A DNA stretch of 64,000 bases from positions 3,658,001-3,722,000 of the forward strand of contig JAGTWJ010000001.1 of assembly GCA_020064725.1 (NCBI GenBank), written 5' to 3'. This document shows, in pieces, positions 1 through 13,199 of this stretch (position 1 is the stretch's first letter; each line of letters opens with the position of its first letter). Position numbers and translations under genes: made by a program. The DNA comes from Drechslerella dactyloides (taxonomy: Eukaryota > Ascomycota > Orbiliomycetes > Orbiliales > Orbiliaceae). The notes under the pieces were generated by a model. That model worked only from the letters and a program-made list of their open reading frames with translations. It ran no database searches and had not been told where the DNA came from.

Positions 1-3000
1 ACCAGGAAATTCCAAATCAGACTGAATCACGATTCTGCTATGGGAGCCTTGCCTAGAATGAGGTATTTGTATTTTGGGTCGGGCAGATTAATAAAGGGTT
101 ACAGATTGTGATGTCAAGAAGCAGCAGGCTTTACGAGCGAAAACAATCCTCTTCGCCAGGAGCGATTTAGCTAATTAGCCTCGTTACCCACCCTTAGCTA
201 AGCAGCCTTACGGTACTAAAATCTCTCCTATATTCCCGAAGGTACTCGAGTCAGCCTCGCGAAGACTGCCAGAACCATGAATTTGGGAATCGGCGGTCAA
301 GCATCTACAAAATCCTAAGTCTACGAGAGCGATCAGTCAGCAGATTCCACGTAGAGCCGATCCTTGCTGCATGCTCTGGCCGCGGTGGTTTTATGACAAT
401 GCTGCCACTGCTATACATTTCACCGTTCGTACGAACCGTCACCAGCTCTATAATTCAAATATCAGACAAACCGCCTAAATCCATAAAGTGCTGGGAAACT
501 CGGAGTTGACTCCAAAAGAGGCTGCAAGCATGCAGTTAATTGTCATCCTGATGTGATAGTTCCCTCTAGCGCCTGGTATCGATGGTAGATACTTCCGGCC
601 TCCACCAGGCTGGGCTACCGTGCACCCAGCTTCTGATTTACGAAACAGAAGCTGGGTACGAGAGCAGGCTCCACTAGGGGATAAATTCCCGTCGCACGAT
701 AGGATTCGACGTGATAGAGCTCCCGTCAGCACCATAGATGTTAACCCTAGAGCGTAGGCGAATTGGAGCGAGGAACTTATTTGTAAGCAAGTCCTATAGA
801 TATGGTCAGGCATACGAGATCCCTTTTCTCAGCCCGTATGTCGGGGAAGATGGCCATGTCATTCGCTAACCTGGTGTTTGCGGGCCGCATTTCAGCTCGA
901 TTTGCGAGGTAACAACCCGTTCGCGAGCGCCGGTTTCCGAGATCAAAGGGCAGCGGGCTGGCTTCGCGAGGTGGGTGCGAGATCTCATTTGCGGATTTGA
1001 TGACAATGTGGTCCTGTCGGAACTGAGGCTGACACCTTAATCGAAGCCATTTCCCAGTGTTCCCGCTCAATATCGCATGGCCCGCGAGTCGTCAGTCTCC
1101 CGCCCAGTCGTCGCACGACTCGCAGAACTTCCGATTTAAACACAGTTGTACAGCTAGAACATGCCAGCGTGAGACGTACTTCGGAGCGCACGCCATTCCG
1201 TCCTCAGGGTCCAAAACGGGGAATTGGTTGGTCACCCGCTTCTCTTCGATCCAGCCGCCAACCGAAAATGTCGACGGGACGTTGGTCACGATCCTATGAC
1301 ATGACCCCTCTGCCGTGTGATGTTCCGACTCATATGTACAGACGTCCAATTAGCTACGGGAGCCCCTAAGTGCCGCGACACGGCCCGCGCACTAGCAGGG
1401 AAACTCAGAACGGCTGGCTCAATCTGACACAAAGCAAACGGCTCGAAAGCCGCACATGAGCCCGGACGTAGCGTATGATCCTGGAATTGACAATACCCCT
1501 CGAGCCATCCACGGTCTCCACTTGCGGTCCTTTAGGAGACTATAGACATTCTTTAGTCACTCTTGTGTACTTGAAGCGTAGTAGTCGCTCTCAGAGAGCC
1601 ACCCTCAGCTGAGGATGTACACGCATACGGCCAAGATCATACTCCTAGGTGAATTCAGGTCAGGAGACTACGAACAACAAGAATAGAAGCACCGTGCATG
1701 TAACTTACCCAGAGTTTTAGATACGATGAACGCAGCATAGATGATACCCCGTAATACAAATAACGGGCCGGTTGCAGCTACTATCTACCCCAATCAAGAA
1801 TCATGACTCTCAGACGCGTTTCTGTGACAGCGAGGAAGAGCGAACGTGGACAGAGTCTCCACCAGCTGAAAATCCAAACGTTGCAAACTGTTACCTACAT
1901 TTAATGACACCAACGAAGCCGGAAAAAGAAACGAAGCAAATGAAGAATGAATGAATGAACTGGAAGCAACTAGAAACAAGCGTCCCAAGCAAACTTAGTA
2001 GAGCGTGACGACTGTTGTAAATTTGGTGATTGAGGTCTTTTGTTGCGTTGAGCTATTTTGGCCGCCGCTGACGCCGAAGCTAAAAAAAGGCAACCCCTGC
2101 CCAGAGCAACACCAAGGACCACTGGCACCTGAAAAGCCTGAGAGCACGATCACCAAATCAAACACCCACGGGGACCTAACCCACACCCAGGCGCACTGAG
2201 AGCTATGGGACCCACCCAGGTATGGAGTTCCCGATCCAAGGGTGCAGAGTGAGCAAGCAGACACGAACCTCGACTAAAACTGCAAGACGCGTGAGAATAC
2301 CCATTGTCTCGAGGCATGCGGCAGGTCCAAGGCATATGTGTGGCATTGTGCCTGTGCAAATCCCATGTATCGGGATTCTGGAAGGCGATTACCAAGTACT
2401 CTCAAGGTATACCCCAGCAGCTTGAAGGCACCGCCAATTGGCTCGGATTGTTCCGCAATATCGACATCGTGCTAACTAACGTGTCGTCGTAGGGCGATAG
2501 CCGAGGCATGATACCTACGACGTGTCCCAGTCTTATTTTAATATTTCCTCAGCTGCTCATACCTGTTCTGCTTTCGTATCCTGGGCACGCCGAGTAAATC
2601 TCTGCTGTCGCAGCCTTTTATTTACTTGGAGAGGGAAAGTATAGGCTCTCATTTGAAATCGGTGTCAGCATTGTGGTCTAATCGATAACAGGCTGTGGCT
2701 ATGCGCATACAGACAAATGAAACGACAGGGGCGCCACGCACCTTCCGAAAGCACATGAATTCCTCGGTTTGAAGCCACAGGCCACAGGAATGGGTTAGTG
2801 GCTGCGCGGCTCAAATCAGAGGCACTTGGGCTTGTGGCACCATGCACTGTTCGCCCAGGAGGGGTGAGGCTTTCGCACAGGCGTCTCTTGACTCCACCAA
2901 AAGGATCCCCTCTTGGTGAGCGAAAGGCGGTCGCTCCCCACTGCCCACTCTCATATCAGCCGGACATGGATCGACCTGCATAGGCATCTGTCCAGACCCT

Positions 3001-6000
3001 CAGGCCCACACAAGATTGTACCCGGGCAGCCCGGGGAGGAGCGTCCAGACGCGTTTCACGATCCATCGTGCATATCTGCATATGCTGACAATTTACGACG
3101 TCTCGCGCGCCACAAACAACCACTTGAGTGGCTGGTGAGATCTAATTCCAGCCACCTCATAATTTATCTTTGGGATCTCTAGGCTAAAGTTTCCGACAAT
3201 AGGCATCTATTTCAGATCTTCTTGCATGTAACCCTAATATCGCGATTCTCTCACATTCGCTCTTCGATTCGTGATCCAGCTGGCAGTGCAGCCATGGTTA
3301 ACCGAAAACTATGATCTGATTACCCGCGTCCAGCACAAACAGGTCTAGGAAAGCAAGCCCGAAGCTTCAACGACGTAATGATTCTCCTATCGCAGATGCT
3401 AATCATGGGTCCAATAGCGGCCGCTAGCGGTCTGTGTAGGATGGCGGCGGACGCCACGATCATACGATCGTCACCGCCTCAGGCGGCATCCTACCGCGGT
3501 ATCGCGAAACCCGAGAATCTGAGGCATGCATGAGGCTCCGTATTCAACGGCACCCTAGCCGAAGTATTCCGTCTTGATGTCTCAACCTCGCCGTTGAATG
3601 TTTTCGCACCAATCGGAAAGAGTATGGTGCATCGGCGCCTGCCGGACTTTAGTCTCACTGACACAGTAGACGATATCATGAGGTAAGATCGATCATCAAT
3701 GGGCACAATGGGAGTCAATTACGGGCGAAGGGACAAACAAAGGATTGTTATCTATCACGTTGTGATGTGAGTGTGACTTGACGAAGCACCTAGATGTGAT
3801 TCTCGGCCCAGCGCGATGCGGAACAACACCGCTGAACTATACCGTACATAATTATTCTCTGTGTGGTTCGTCGAATGCAGGCTGACAGCTAAATGATTAA
3901 GGTCCACAGCGGTAGTGACTAATCTATGTGTATGCAAATCAGACAAAATTCTCCTAAGGCAAGGCTCCCTGTACAGCTGAAAAGGTGCGCATCCATTTCT
4001 CGAGGTCTTGGTATGTAGTGCGAACTAACAGTTAAGTGGTATTTGAAAGGACGGGTCGTTTGTCAGGGTGGACTCCAAAGTGTCAGCACAGCGGCCAGCA
4101 ACGAGTTCGGTTAACCTTGTTCCAGAACACCTCTGCAGCGGCGAAACCATAGGACCAGGGCTGCCCGCCGCTGGGAACAGATCGAGCCAATGCTGCCTAA
4201 AACTGCTGAATCGCATAATTGAAAATAGAATCGACACTAGAAGCCCATGTGGGGAATCCTGTGGGAATGAACTGTTACGAGAAGAGCTGCCGCTGCTGCC
4301 ACATGCACTTGACTATCAGTCATATATGTCGGCATCCTGAGAGAGAGCGAACAAGCCTCAGCTGCCCAAAGCTCGCGCATTAGCAGAACACAGTCACAAC
4401 TGTGCGTCTTGCATAACCGCAAGCCGACGTCGATGCATATACTTGCTGCTGCAGCGGCAATGCTGCGAGGGCAGCCTGTGTGCGAGAGAGGCTCAACATG
4501 CCTGGCGGGTAGGGATGAAGCGAAAGGTCGTCCAATTGAGTGCTTGGACCCTTGCTGGGGGCCTGACCTCATTGACTGCTAAGTTGGCAACTCAAAGGGC
4601 CTGCAGAGGCTGCTCCGCCCTTTAGGGAACAGCCAACAAGCCTTGTTGACTGGGTGTGATCATAAGAGAAAACCCCATAGCTTTCGCAGAGAGCGAACGT
4701 TCGACTGCAAATGCACCCACCACCCTCTTTGGCCTTAGGCTAGGGCCGAATGATGCAACCAGCTGTGATGCACTAACGAGAGCAGGCTCAGGTACACGGC
4801 GAGGCCTGGGACTCTGGGTTAAACATGGTTCCTGCAAGTCGGAGAAACCGTGTGGGATGCTCTCTTTCGCTCTCTGATATCGCGTCTCTACGGTCGTCCC
4901 ACAGGCCTATTGAATTTCTTGTCGCGACAGCTACTGGTTCACCGCGTACTACGACAGATTTGAGCTCGAGGTACTACGGGAAGGCGTATTGCCTACCACT
5001 CCTGCGAATCAAATGGATCCTGGGGAAAATTTTTGCGACGTTTTCAATTCATTCGCAATCCCGATACTTAAGGACGAGATGACCCGGCCCCGAGGTGCTC
5101 GATTGGACCATATATCATGCATCGAGAGGACTAGGAACTCGATCTCCAAGATTCAGACGACCCCCCAACGGCTACGACGGATAAACGTTGGCGGCAGCAT
5201 AACCTTCCCTTCAGCACACCGCCCCATTGGTCGCTTTCGCTCAACCTACGCCCCTGGGTGCCCGTGATTACAACTCTGCCACCTATCCGGCTTGGACACG
5301 AAGAGCTAAGAACAACTTCCCAAAGCCGCATCAAACAACCTGGCCTGGAGCCAGTGCGGGATAGACCTAGGCTGTTGGCCACCGCAGTCTTGATCTTGAG
5401 GCCGTATCTTCAAGCTAGCGCTATAGCGGCGCAACTTCAACAAAAGAGCAGGCGAAAGTGAAGTCTTAGGTAATCTCTAGGCGGCTTAGCACAGGGACGC
5501 GAACCTCTGAATATCGGACGGCCTCGAGATATTATCGGGGAGCTATATATTAGAAAACCGACACCACCAGAACAAGGGCAATCACAGCGCTAATATTAGC
5601 AAGAGTCGACTGCGAACACCTTCGCGCAGTTTCAAATATTCGTTTACCCATTGACGATACACACCGCTCGTGGCCCGGGTTCTGAGCAAACGACTGTCTG
5701 TAGAAGACACAGCAACACCACACCACTGCGTCCAACACTTTTTGTTTTTTCGCCACATAGTCGACTCGTTCCTTCGCTCTCGCGCGCACCTGGTAGACAG
5801 CGCCTCCCTGTCCCAAGAGTTAAACCACGACCTAGTTCTGGGCAATCGTTTTTCCATAGCCGCTATTTTAGAGCGAAGTGCTCTCGAGTATATATCTTAA
5901 AACGCAAAATATCTTGTCGTTCAGTCCTGTCTTTCCGCCACAAGCCAGTCGCGGAACGGGCTCAACTCCACGAGGTAAGGCTTTCTCTCGCTCTCGTTGA

Positions 6001-6437
6001 CTAGTGTCCCTCTGCTAGATGCCAACTTGAGACCGAAATTTTGTCATACCCTCCCGGCCTGCATATGCAGGTCTAACCTTGCGTACGGAAAAACTATATA
6101 GCTATGCAGCATTGAAAAACTATTCCGTGACTTAACATCTTTCACATCTTCCCTGTTGCATTTCATTCGAGAAGAAACTATCTCTAGCTTGCTCTTTCGA
6201 AGGATCTACTACCCTTTTATTCGTCACACCATTGACCCTTTCATAAATAGGGCCGATTTCGCGCTTTACGACACCAGCCGGACACCAGCCGGACACCTCG
6301 TGGAGTGGATTATATCAATCACCGTTCATAACTTTTGCTTTCTCGAAGACAAGCAAGCCGAACAACCAAGTCATTTGTTATCTATCGTATACGACTTTTT
6401 GTAGCCCCAGAACCAAATCGTCTCCTGAATCTCGATA
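1..6437. other. Gene-free left flank, including the promoter of the zinc-cluster gene
   Basis: I see no supportable gene here. Reading frames are short, occur equally on both strands, lack splice-consistent continuation and resemble no family I know. The last 800 bases are more pyrimidine-rich and probably form the promoter and leader of the zinc-cluster gene. A TATATAG lies at 6095-6101, about 340 bases before that start codon. A short direct repeat (acaccagccgg, two copies plus a partial third) lies at 6271-6297. A small GAAT microsatellite sits near 1940-1957. Confidence 0.6.
6095..6101 (+). promoter_or_regulatory. Possible TATA element upstream of the zinc-cluster gene
   Basis: The string TATATAG occurs 337 bases upstream of the ATG at 6438, in an otherwise mixed-sequence stretch. 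Position and sequence fit a core promoter element, but such strings also arise by chance in AT-rich fungal DNA. Confidence 0.25.
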
Positions 6438-7756
6438 ATGGCTTCCGCCTCTCCTATGGACTATTCAATCAGCAGCATGCCGAAAGCTAGCAAATTAGAG
6501 TACTTCAAGTGCACACAGTGCCGGAAGGACAGACAGAAGGTGAGTCCTTCTAAGAACCCCTTCGCACATGGGATACGTGGTGGCGATGGCCCTCTATTGT
6601 CGACGTTCAAGTCACGCAAAGAGGGGTTTCAAGACCACATGTCCAAGCTATCCCCTTTTCTGCAAACCCGAGCTCTCCCCCTAAACCAAAGAAACAGATT
6701 CTAACAATGTTTTCCTCCGTATAGTGTGTCCCCCGTGAACGACCATGGCCAGGCGTCAAATGCGACAGATGCATCAAGTACGGCTACGCCTGCTCTGCGA
6801 ATGTCTCAAAGTCGGGCGAGGAGCCACCCGTCTACCGCACTCGAGCGATGTCGCAGGCACACGCTCATCATGCGTCGGCGGCTGTCTCGCGAGCCCTACT
6901 ACCCGCAGAAATATATACTACCGGGCCGATGGTCCCAGGTCTCCCTAGCACGACACTCGGGGACTATCTCGCGGACCCAGCACTATATGCTGCGACCCTC
7001 AGTATGTCAACTTCGCACATCACACCAACCCATACCTCGCCACCTCCGCTTTCGCGGTCCCATTCGACCTACGATTTCGTCCAGCCAAGCCTGCTGCAGG
7101 CTCCGACTGTCGCGTTCGATTGGTTGCTCTCGATCAATTTTCCAAACTACGTGTATGAATACAACTACTTGACCGTGGAAGATAATAACGCAATCCGCAG
7201 ACTCTATCGGGCACTTGAGAAGCGGAAAAATAGCATCAATAAACACAACATGTTTCAAATGACGGGGCAAGTCGACAGCTTTTATCAAGAAGTTGCTGGT
7301 ACATCGCAGCGACGCTCCTCCTCTCACTGGGACTATCAGCAGACCGCACCAGGAGCTATGCCGACCAATCCTATCGCAAATCAGGATAGGAGAGGCGCGC
7401 GGTGGCAGTCACTTGTGGACACTCTGTCTCCCGAGATTCTCCTGATTGACCCCTATGCTTCAAACGTCTTTCTCAGCACGCTCGAGCATAGCAGCGATGA
7501 TGACTTTGAGCTCGCCAAGGCGTCAGTTTGCAGTCCCGGTAGTCGAACTTGGGAGATCTGCTTAAAATTAACAGGCGTCCACAAGATGATTGTCGACCTC
7601 GAAGAAGGGAAATCAAACCTTTCCTTGGAAGTCCGCAAGTGGATCGCAAATGAAATCCAACGAAGAGTTCATGAAGCTATCCCAACAGTTTACGCTGGTT
7701 CGTCTCGAGGAAGTGCCCAGAGCCTCCACAGCGAAATGGGACATCCCCTAGAATGA
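6438..7756 (+). CDS. Zn2Cys6 fungal-type transcription factor, 377 aa, two exons
   Basis: Exons are 6438-6539 and 6725-7756, with a 185-base phase-0 intron that starts GTGAGT, has a CTAAC branch site near 6701 and ends in TAG. The splice joins the two halves of a Zn2Cys6 binuclear cluster. Cysteines fall at residues 25, 28, 35, 47, 50 and 57, giving C-x2-C-x6-C-x11-C-x2-C-x6-C, the family pattern for sequence-specific DNA binding in the nucleus. The basic stretch RKDRQK lies between the second and third cysteines. The rest (about 60-377) is Ser/Thr/Pro-rich with several aromatic residues. I cannot recognise the usual middle homology region, and the protein is shorter than most zinc-cluster activators. 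Its targets are unknown. No pathway genes lie beside it, so it does not look like a cluster-specific regulator. Confidence 0.87.
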
Positions 7757-7924
7757 GACCGACAAACGTCTCCTACCCCCACGCCTCCCAATAATCCCGG
7801 GAATTCTGAGGCACAAATTTCACCTGATGGCTTACATCCACTGCACAAATCAGTCGCAGTCCCAGCGCGAGAGAGTTTTCCCACTTCGTCGCACATAAAC
7901 CCGAAACAACAGAAGGGTGTCTCA

Positions 7925-8112
7925 CGGCGCTTTCGCTCTTTTTCCATTTCTTTGATCTTGTTCTAATCCTTTCATAATATTTTCTTTCCGCCCCGATCTT
8001 AACTTCCCCTTACCCTTGCCGTCAGCCGCCAAGTTCTCCTCTCATTTTCATGTATCCGCCGTAAATTCTCTGCTCTTTCCTTTCAAAACCCAAACTTTCT
8101 ATTCGACCCCCT
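7925..8112 (+). promoter_or_regulatory. Pyrimidine-rich tract typical of a fungal promoter or leader
   Basis: The + strand is strongly C/T-rich from the end of the zinc-cluster gene's 3' flank up to an ATG at 8117. Such tracts commonly mark transcription start regions in filamentous fungi. Here it could instead be part of the 3' untranslated region of the upstream gene. Confidence 0.25.
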
Positions 8113-8116
8113 TGTT

Positions 8117-8446
8117 ATGATTTACGTTGACCAATTGATTGAACATCGTTCTCACTGGCTGGGATCGTTCGCACCGCTGGTATTTAGCAGAATTGCCACG
8201 TACGCATTTATTTTTAATGTCCTACTTCTGTACTTCAGCGTTAATGTAACCATCTCCTGTATTCTCTACACCCCTATTTTGATGGTTCCCTGCATTTTAG
8301 CGTTATTTCGAACCACTGAAACGAGCCGAAGGGCTATGGCCATGCCTGCAAATTTGCCTGGCCAGCCAGCCTTGGGAGATTTTCTTCGACGACCTCCTGT
8401 CTGTTTCCATCTGCATTGCGACGGAGTTAACCCATATTCACCGTAA
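8117..8446 (+). CDS. Doubtful small hydrophobic ORF, 109 codons
   Basis: This is a single open frame starting at the first ATG after a C/T-rich tract, with a G at -3. Residues 16-65 are hydrophobic and could form one or two membrane segments; the tail is polar. I recognise no family. The only support is the leader-like tract and the hydrophobic pattern, both of which could be chance in a 3' flank. Treat it as a hypothesis. Confidence 0.15.
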   Translation: MIYVDQLIEHRSHWLGSFAPLVFSRIATYAFIFNVLLLYFSVNVTISCILYTPILMVPCILALFRTTETSRRAMAMPANLPGQPALGDFLRRPPVCFHLHCDGVNPYSP

Positions 8447-11400
8447 GATAAAGAGACTGTCGTCCTGCGTGCGCATAGCTAGACGAGCCCGGTCGTGAAC
8501 TATTGTACGAATTTCAATGTGCGCCTAGAAAGAACCAAGAGCCTTCTCTCTCCGTATTCTTTGCTATGATTCACGATATCATCGGGAAATACTGTGTGTT
8601 CCCCAGGTTTCTACAACATTCAGATGTGTTGCATCTGATGTTAGTAAATTCATCAACCGTGGCGAAGTGCATCTAGTGTAGCCAATTGGCTGGGAGATGG
8701 CGTCACGAATGAGTAATCAGACTGGCGCATGAGTCGTCCCGGTAGAATGGCTGCTGTTGAGGAAATAGTACTAGCGCGCCAGATCCTTTACGTTAAATCG
8801 TCGTCCCAGGGATCCTAATCGAGGCTCCGTCCATTGTTCTCGGCTCCAGATAAAGACATGCATGGATGCACGAAGAATGCGAAAGATTCGTCACGACCAA
8901 AATCGCAGGCGCAGGCGCAAGCAGATACGCGCAGTGTGCGAATGGGACATCCAATTGACGGTCACCAGACGTCGGCAAGCGACGGCCGCTGGGACCCTTG
9001 ACGCCGAGTGTCGGTATTTGGAAACCTGCTGTCGATCCAATTAATTGGGGCGGCGCTGCCAGGGTGAGCGAAGTCATTGCAGTGATGCATTGGCATTGGC
9101 CGTGATTCAATTATTGATTACTGATCGGTCAGGGGATACCGAGCCAGGCCATACGGTTTCAAGTTTGTGCATTTTTAGGCGAGTGGCGACCCTTGTCCAG
9201 CTGAATCTATAAATCGAAACTGTTAGTTAAATGCAAGTATCAATTAAGTAGCCAAGTATGTTAACTTAATGTAGGTTTCTCGTAACAGGATCCAGTCGAC
9301 TAGCCCATGGCCACACCCGTCACTTGTGCGACAGTAGTGACGTAAAGCTACAAATCTGCCATTGGCCAGCATACCTGTAGTTACGTATAAGCTGCCAATA
9401 CCGATATTTTTCACACGTCGCAACTTCGTATAAAGCGAAGCGAATCGTAAATAGACCCATGACCAAATATGAATCAGGCCGTGGTCAATGCAATCTTGGT
9501 GTTTGCTCGGAACATGAGGACCACTTCTAATGCCCAGGCGCCTAGGCTCGAGTTCCTGGTACCCTTTCGGCGACGCCGCCTCGAAAAGCGAAGTTCCGAC
9601 CGGGCGGCGCCGACCCAATTGCCATCAGTTTGCTCATAGGGTTGTGTAACCTTGTCTTGGAGGGTCGCTCAGCTGAACAGCCGAGTGTCTCATGCGCCTA
9701 TATTTGGCGGGCCGTCGACTTGCACTACTGATCCGCCTACCACTGAACTCAGCGGCCCTATTTTACCACTTATTTGCATAATCTGTGAACACTGTTTCTC
9801 GGCTGGCGGAATCGACGTTGCATATCCGTATCTGGGCCATCAGGCCATCGGCGTCGCGCATTGAATCGCATTAGCGATCCGACGCCGTCGAGATTAACCC
9901 TTGGATGCGTTGCAGTCTGGCAAGGGTCTGTGTTGCTGGTCTGAGTACTGTGTGTGCTTCGCGATTGACGTCAGGTCTGTCATGAGCTTGGATTCCTAAA
10001 CAGCATGGTTTCTATTAGAGATTATGACTAGCTATGTTACTTAATTTAGTAGAGATGTTAGGCTGAAAAGGCTATTGACTGACATTCATGATAACCTATC
10101 ATGCAAGGTCGGAAATATTCGAGATCCCAAACTTAATGTTAGCTCGATTGTTGAGCATTCTGAGTCCCGGGGCATCTGCACTGCCTCTCTGATTATCAAC
10201 GGCCTGAGAATCTGCACCTAATATTGTTCTCGTATCTTACTAAAGCACTGTAGCTTGGTATCGGGATCATCAGGATCTCGTATTCAGCTGCCGTCAGACC
10301 GCTGCAAGATGTCGAGAAAGTATAATATTGACTCTGGAAGACACTGGAAACTCCTAAACCGTGATACACACTTACCTCTATCCGCGAAGGCCCCCAACAG
10401 ACCTTGAGAAGTCATAGAATACCGCTATGTCAAATACCTGAGCTATAATGTGAACGCAAACGAAATTTCGAAAGATGATAGGGATGTCGATGCACTTAAG
10501 ACGTGCTCCAATCGAGAAACCTTCATCACAAAGAACGGAAAATTCTGCAGACCAACCCCCCTTTTCCCCAACATAACAGCTGAGTCATACATTCGCTCTC
10601 ATGTACCCATATGCACAATTGCGAACGCCACAATCAAGGCCGCAGATAGTGCTTCGCTATCCGCGAACGTAGACGGCCGGGTTCGGACACGGCCAAGATA
10701 TTTTGTCATTGGGCCACGCAAGCAAATCGCTTTGGGGACGAGGGTATCATTGCCTAGTTTAGGGACAGTTGGCTAGTTCAGGAAACTGCTGAACAGGTCC
10801 GGCGAGATAGATAGGAAACTCTCATGACCATATAGTTTCTTCAGAGCATGCACGTGTATACATCGCCCCACTCCGTCAATTGAACAATCCCCGATAAGTC
10901 TTTAGCAGCGTACAATAAGCCCTAAGAAGCTATGATCTACAAATCCTATCGGAACAAGATGCCGATTGGCTATCACTTGAGCTATTAGTGGTATCTACTG
11001 CGGCCGCGTCCTGACATTCATATGATCATGTCGCATGTTTTGGATCGTCGAAGCCGAGTTTCATGCTCGAACATTACATATGCATGTCCGGTTTCGACTC
11101 TGAATACGTTTGTTAGATGATTACCAAGATGCCAGCTTACAACGGCCGGGCTAGAATTCATTCAGATCTCAATAGTAGCATTCGCCTTAATCATCGCGCC
11201 TACCAACGGCCGACCTGTGCAGCAATAAAGTTACCACAAAATCAACACATATATAACCAGCGCGTCGATGACAGACATGGTATGATAGTTACACAAAGAC
11301 CGAAGCGGTAATTTCCCGAAGCAACTGCACACACGCAATATTATCCCAAGATACGAGCTGACGATTTAACTCTAACTTATAACTACCCTGATCTATGCTG

Positions 11401-12353
11401 TATATTTCGTATATATATACATACATGGCTGACACACCGCTCCTATGAATTTACCTGAGGCCCGCACTGAAGCTCCCAGAATACCTACATTGTATCAAGA
11501 AATCGATCGTATCTAGGATATAGAATCGGTTATCTCTGCGTTATGGATTGACTACTTACTTCGTCCAGCGTCGCCTAGGAGGCATAATTCCGTCTCAGAC
11601 ATGAATCAGGTCCGCCCCTACCGATACTTCATCAGCTTATGCATACAGGCTCCATATCCTACCTTCATACTTGTTTAGGATCATCCTTCTAAGCTACCCA
11701 TACTATATCTGGCGGGCGTGCACGTGGCTCACTCGATTCCCACATATTTCGGGGTTCAACGGCGTGACGGTACGGTGCACTCTGGACTCATAGCACGTTC
11801 ACGTCGGAATACCTCTCGTGCGTACCCCAGAAGGTAACCAAATTTTGCAGATAATCCTGCACTAATCTGGGTTCCCAGTCTTACCGAATGCTTTCGATTG
11901 CCGGACGTTCGGAACATGGCGATGAGCTCTGGCCCACGTGTCTTCCGCAGACTCGGGTGCAGCTCCTGATCCGCTAATGAGCGTATAGGAGAGATAGGCG
12001 AAGTATTCCTACTAGGAAATATCCTGGGTTTGGGCGTTACAAACACAGGCTTCGAGCACCAGAAAGGGCATTGTGGATCGGGATACGAAGTAGCTAGACA
12101 GCTTGAGTGTACGTGGTTCTGCATAGCAGAGGCAAGTTTACGGTGTATGCCCTTGTTCGTCGAGCGAAAGCTCTTTCGATCACGACATCAAATTTATACG
12201 ATGCTAAAAATTGAGATGCAGATAAAATTCTGTATAGTAAACAATCAAACCTGTGCAAGGCTCCGATGTGAGCTAATCAATTGCACGGCCTCGCATACAA
12301 TTCGTATCAGAAATGTAAGGTAAATTCGCAGGCATACATGCGCGCTACACAAC

Positions 12354-12590
12354 AGATCTAGATCTATACATGTAGCCCCCAAGCCAAGAGCTATAGATCT
12401 AGGATACCTTTGTATACGTGTACCTTGCATGCACGCATGTATGCAAGCATGCGATGGCGAGCATTGATTCATCGTGTGTGTACCCGAGCGGATCTCTCTT
12501 GCATATGCATGGTTACATGGCTCTTCCCGTCGGTTTGTAAAGAGATCCAGATGTGCTCCTGCGTCGATCGATGCATGCATGCATGCATGA
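12354..12590. repeat. Palindromic patch with a short hairpin and an ATGC microsatellite
   Basis: A perfect 10-base inverted repeat (tagatctata at 12359-12368 and its complement at 12392-12401) flanks a 23-base loop. About 20 bases further on lies a run of TGCATGC-like palindromes, ending in an ATGC repeat at 12571-12589. The patch lies in non-coding DNA. It could extrude as a cruciform, but no function is implied by the sequence. Confidence 0.5.
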
Positions 12591-13199
12591 GGTGGTGCGA
12601 CAGGAACTAGTTTTATGCAATACCACGATACGTATTGCACCGTGCATATTGGTCAAGGAATTACCGGTACCAGTCGCTACATATAGGCCTGCGAAGTCTG
12701 TGTGACACTGAGTATAGCCCCATCCATTAATAAACCTGGCGGTCTTTCGAGGTCTTGAATAATGATAGGAATTCTGCTCGGGAGGATAACATGCACTCGC
12801 GGTGTCGCTGAAAGGAATACGTCGCAAGTGGCGTCAAATTGTGCAGTGAAAATGCAGAAAATGGCTTTTAATAATACAAACTGTTGGAAGTGCAGGCCTC
12901 ATCAATCGCTGCCTAAAGAGGAAACGACGGAAAACAAATAACGAAGAAAGGGATATGCTTCATGTATGTTGAAAACCAAATAAATCAGATCATGCTAACC
13001 AGTGCTCCAAAACATTGCTATTCGTGAAATTTGTACGCCTACGATAATCTACCCCGGGGGCCGATATAGAATCGATATGCTATAAGATTAAAGGAATATG
13101 CTTGTCATGAACCTAATTAAATTGTGCCACAACAAAGGCAATAGCTAGACTTCTGTGACAAATTTCTGTCGTATAAGCTTGGTAGCTGGGTTTTGCTCT

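Larger units (their letters stand above)
7757..13199. other. Gene-poor spacer with one weak ORF candidate
   Basis: Apart from the weak open frame at 8117-8446, this 5.4 kb holds no coding sequence I can support. The first 350 bases are C/T-rich. From about 9,200 the DNA becomes more AT-rich with many short palindromes, including a palindromic patch at 12,350-12,600. No transposase, reverse transcriptase, tRNA or terminal repeat could be recognised. Confidence 0.55.
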
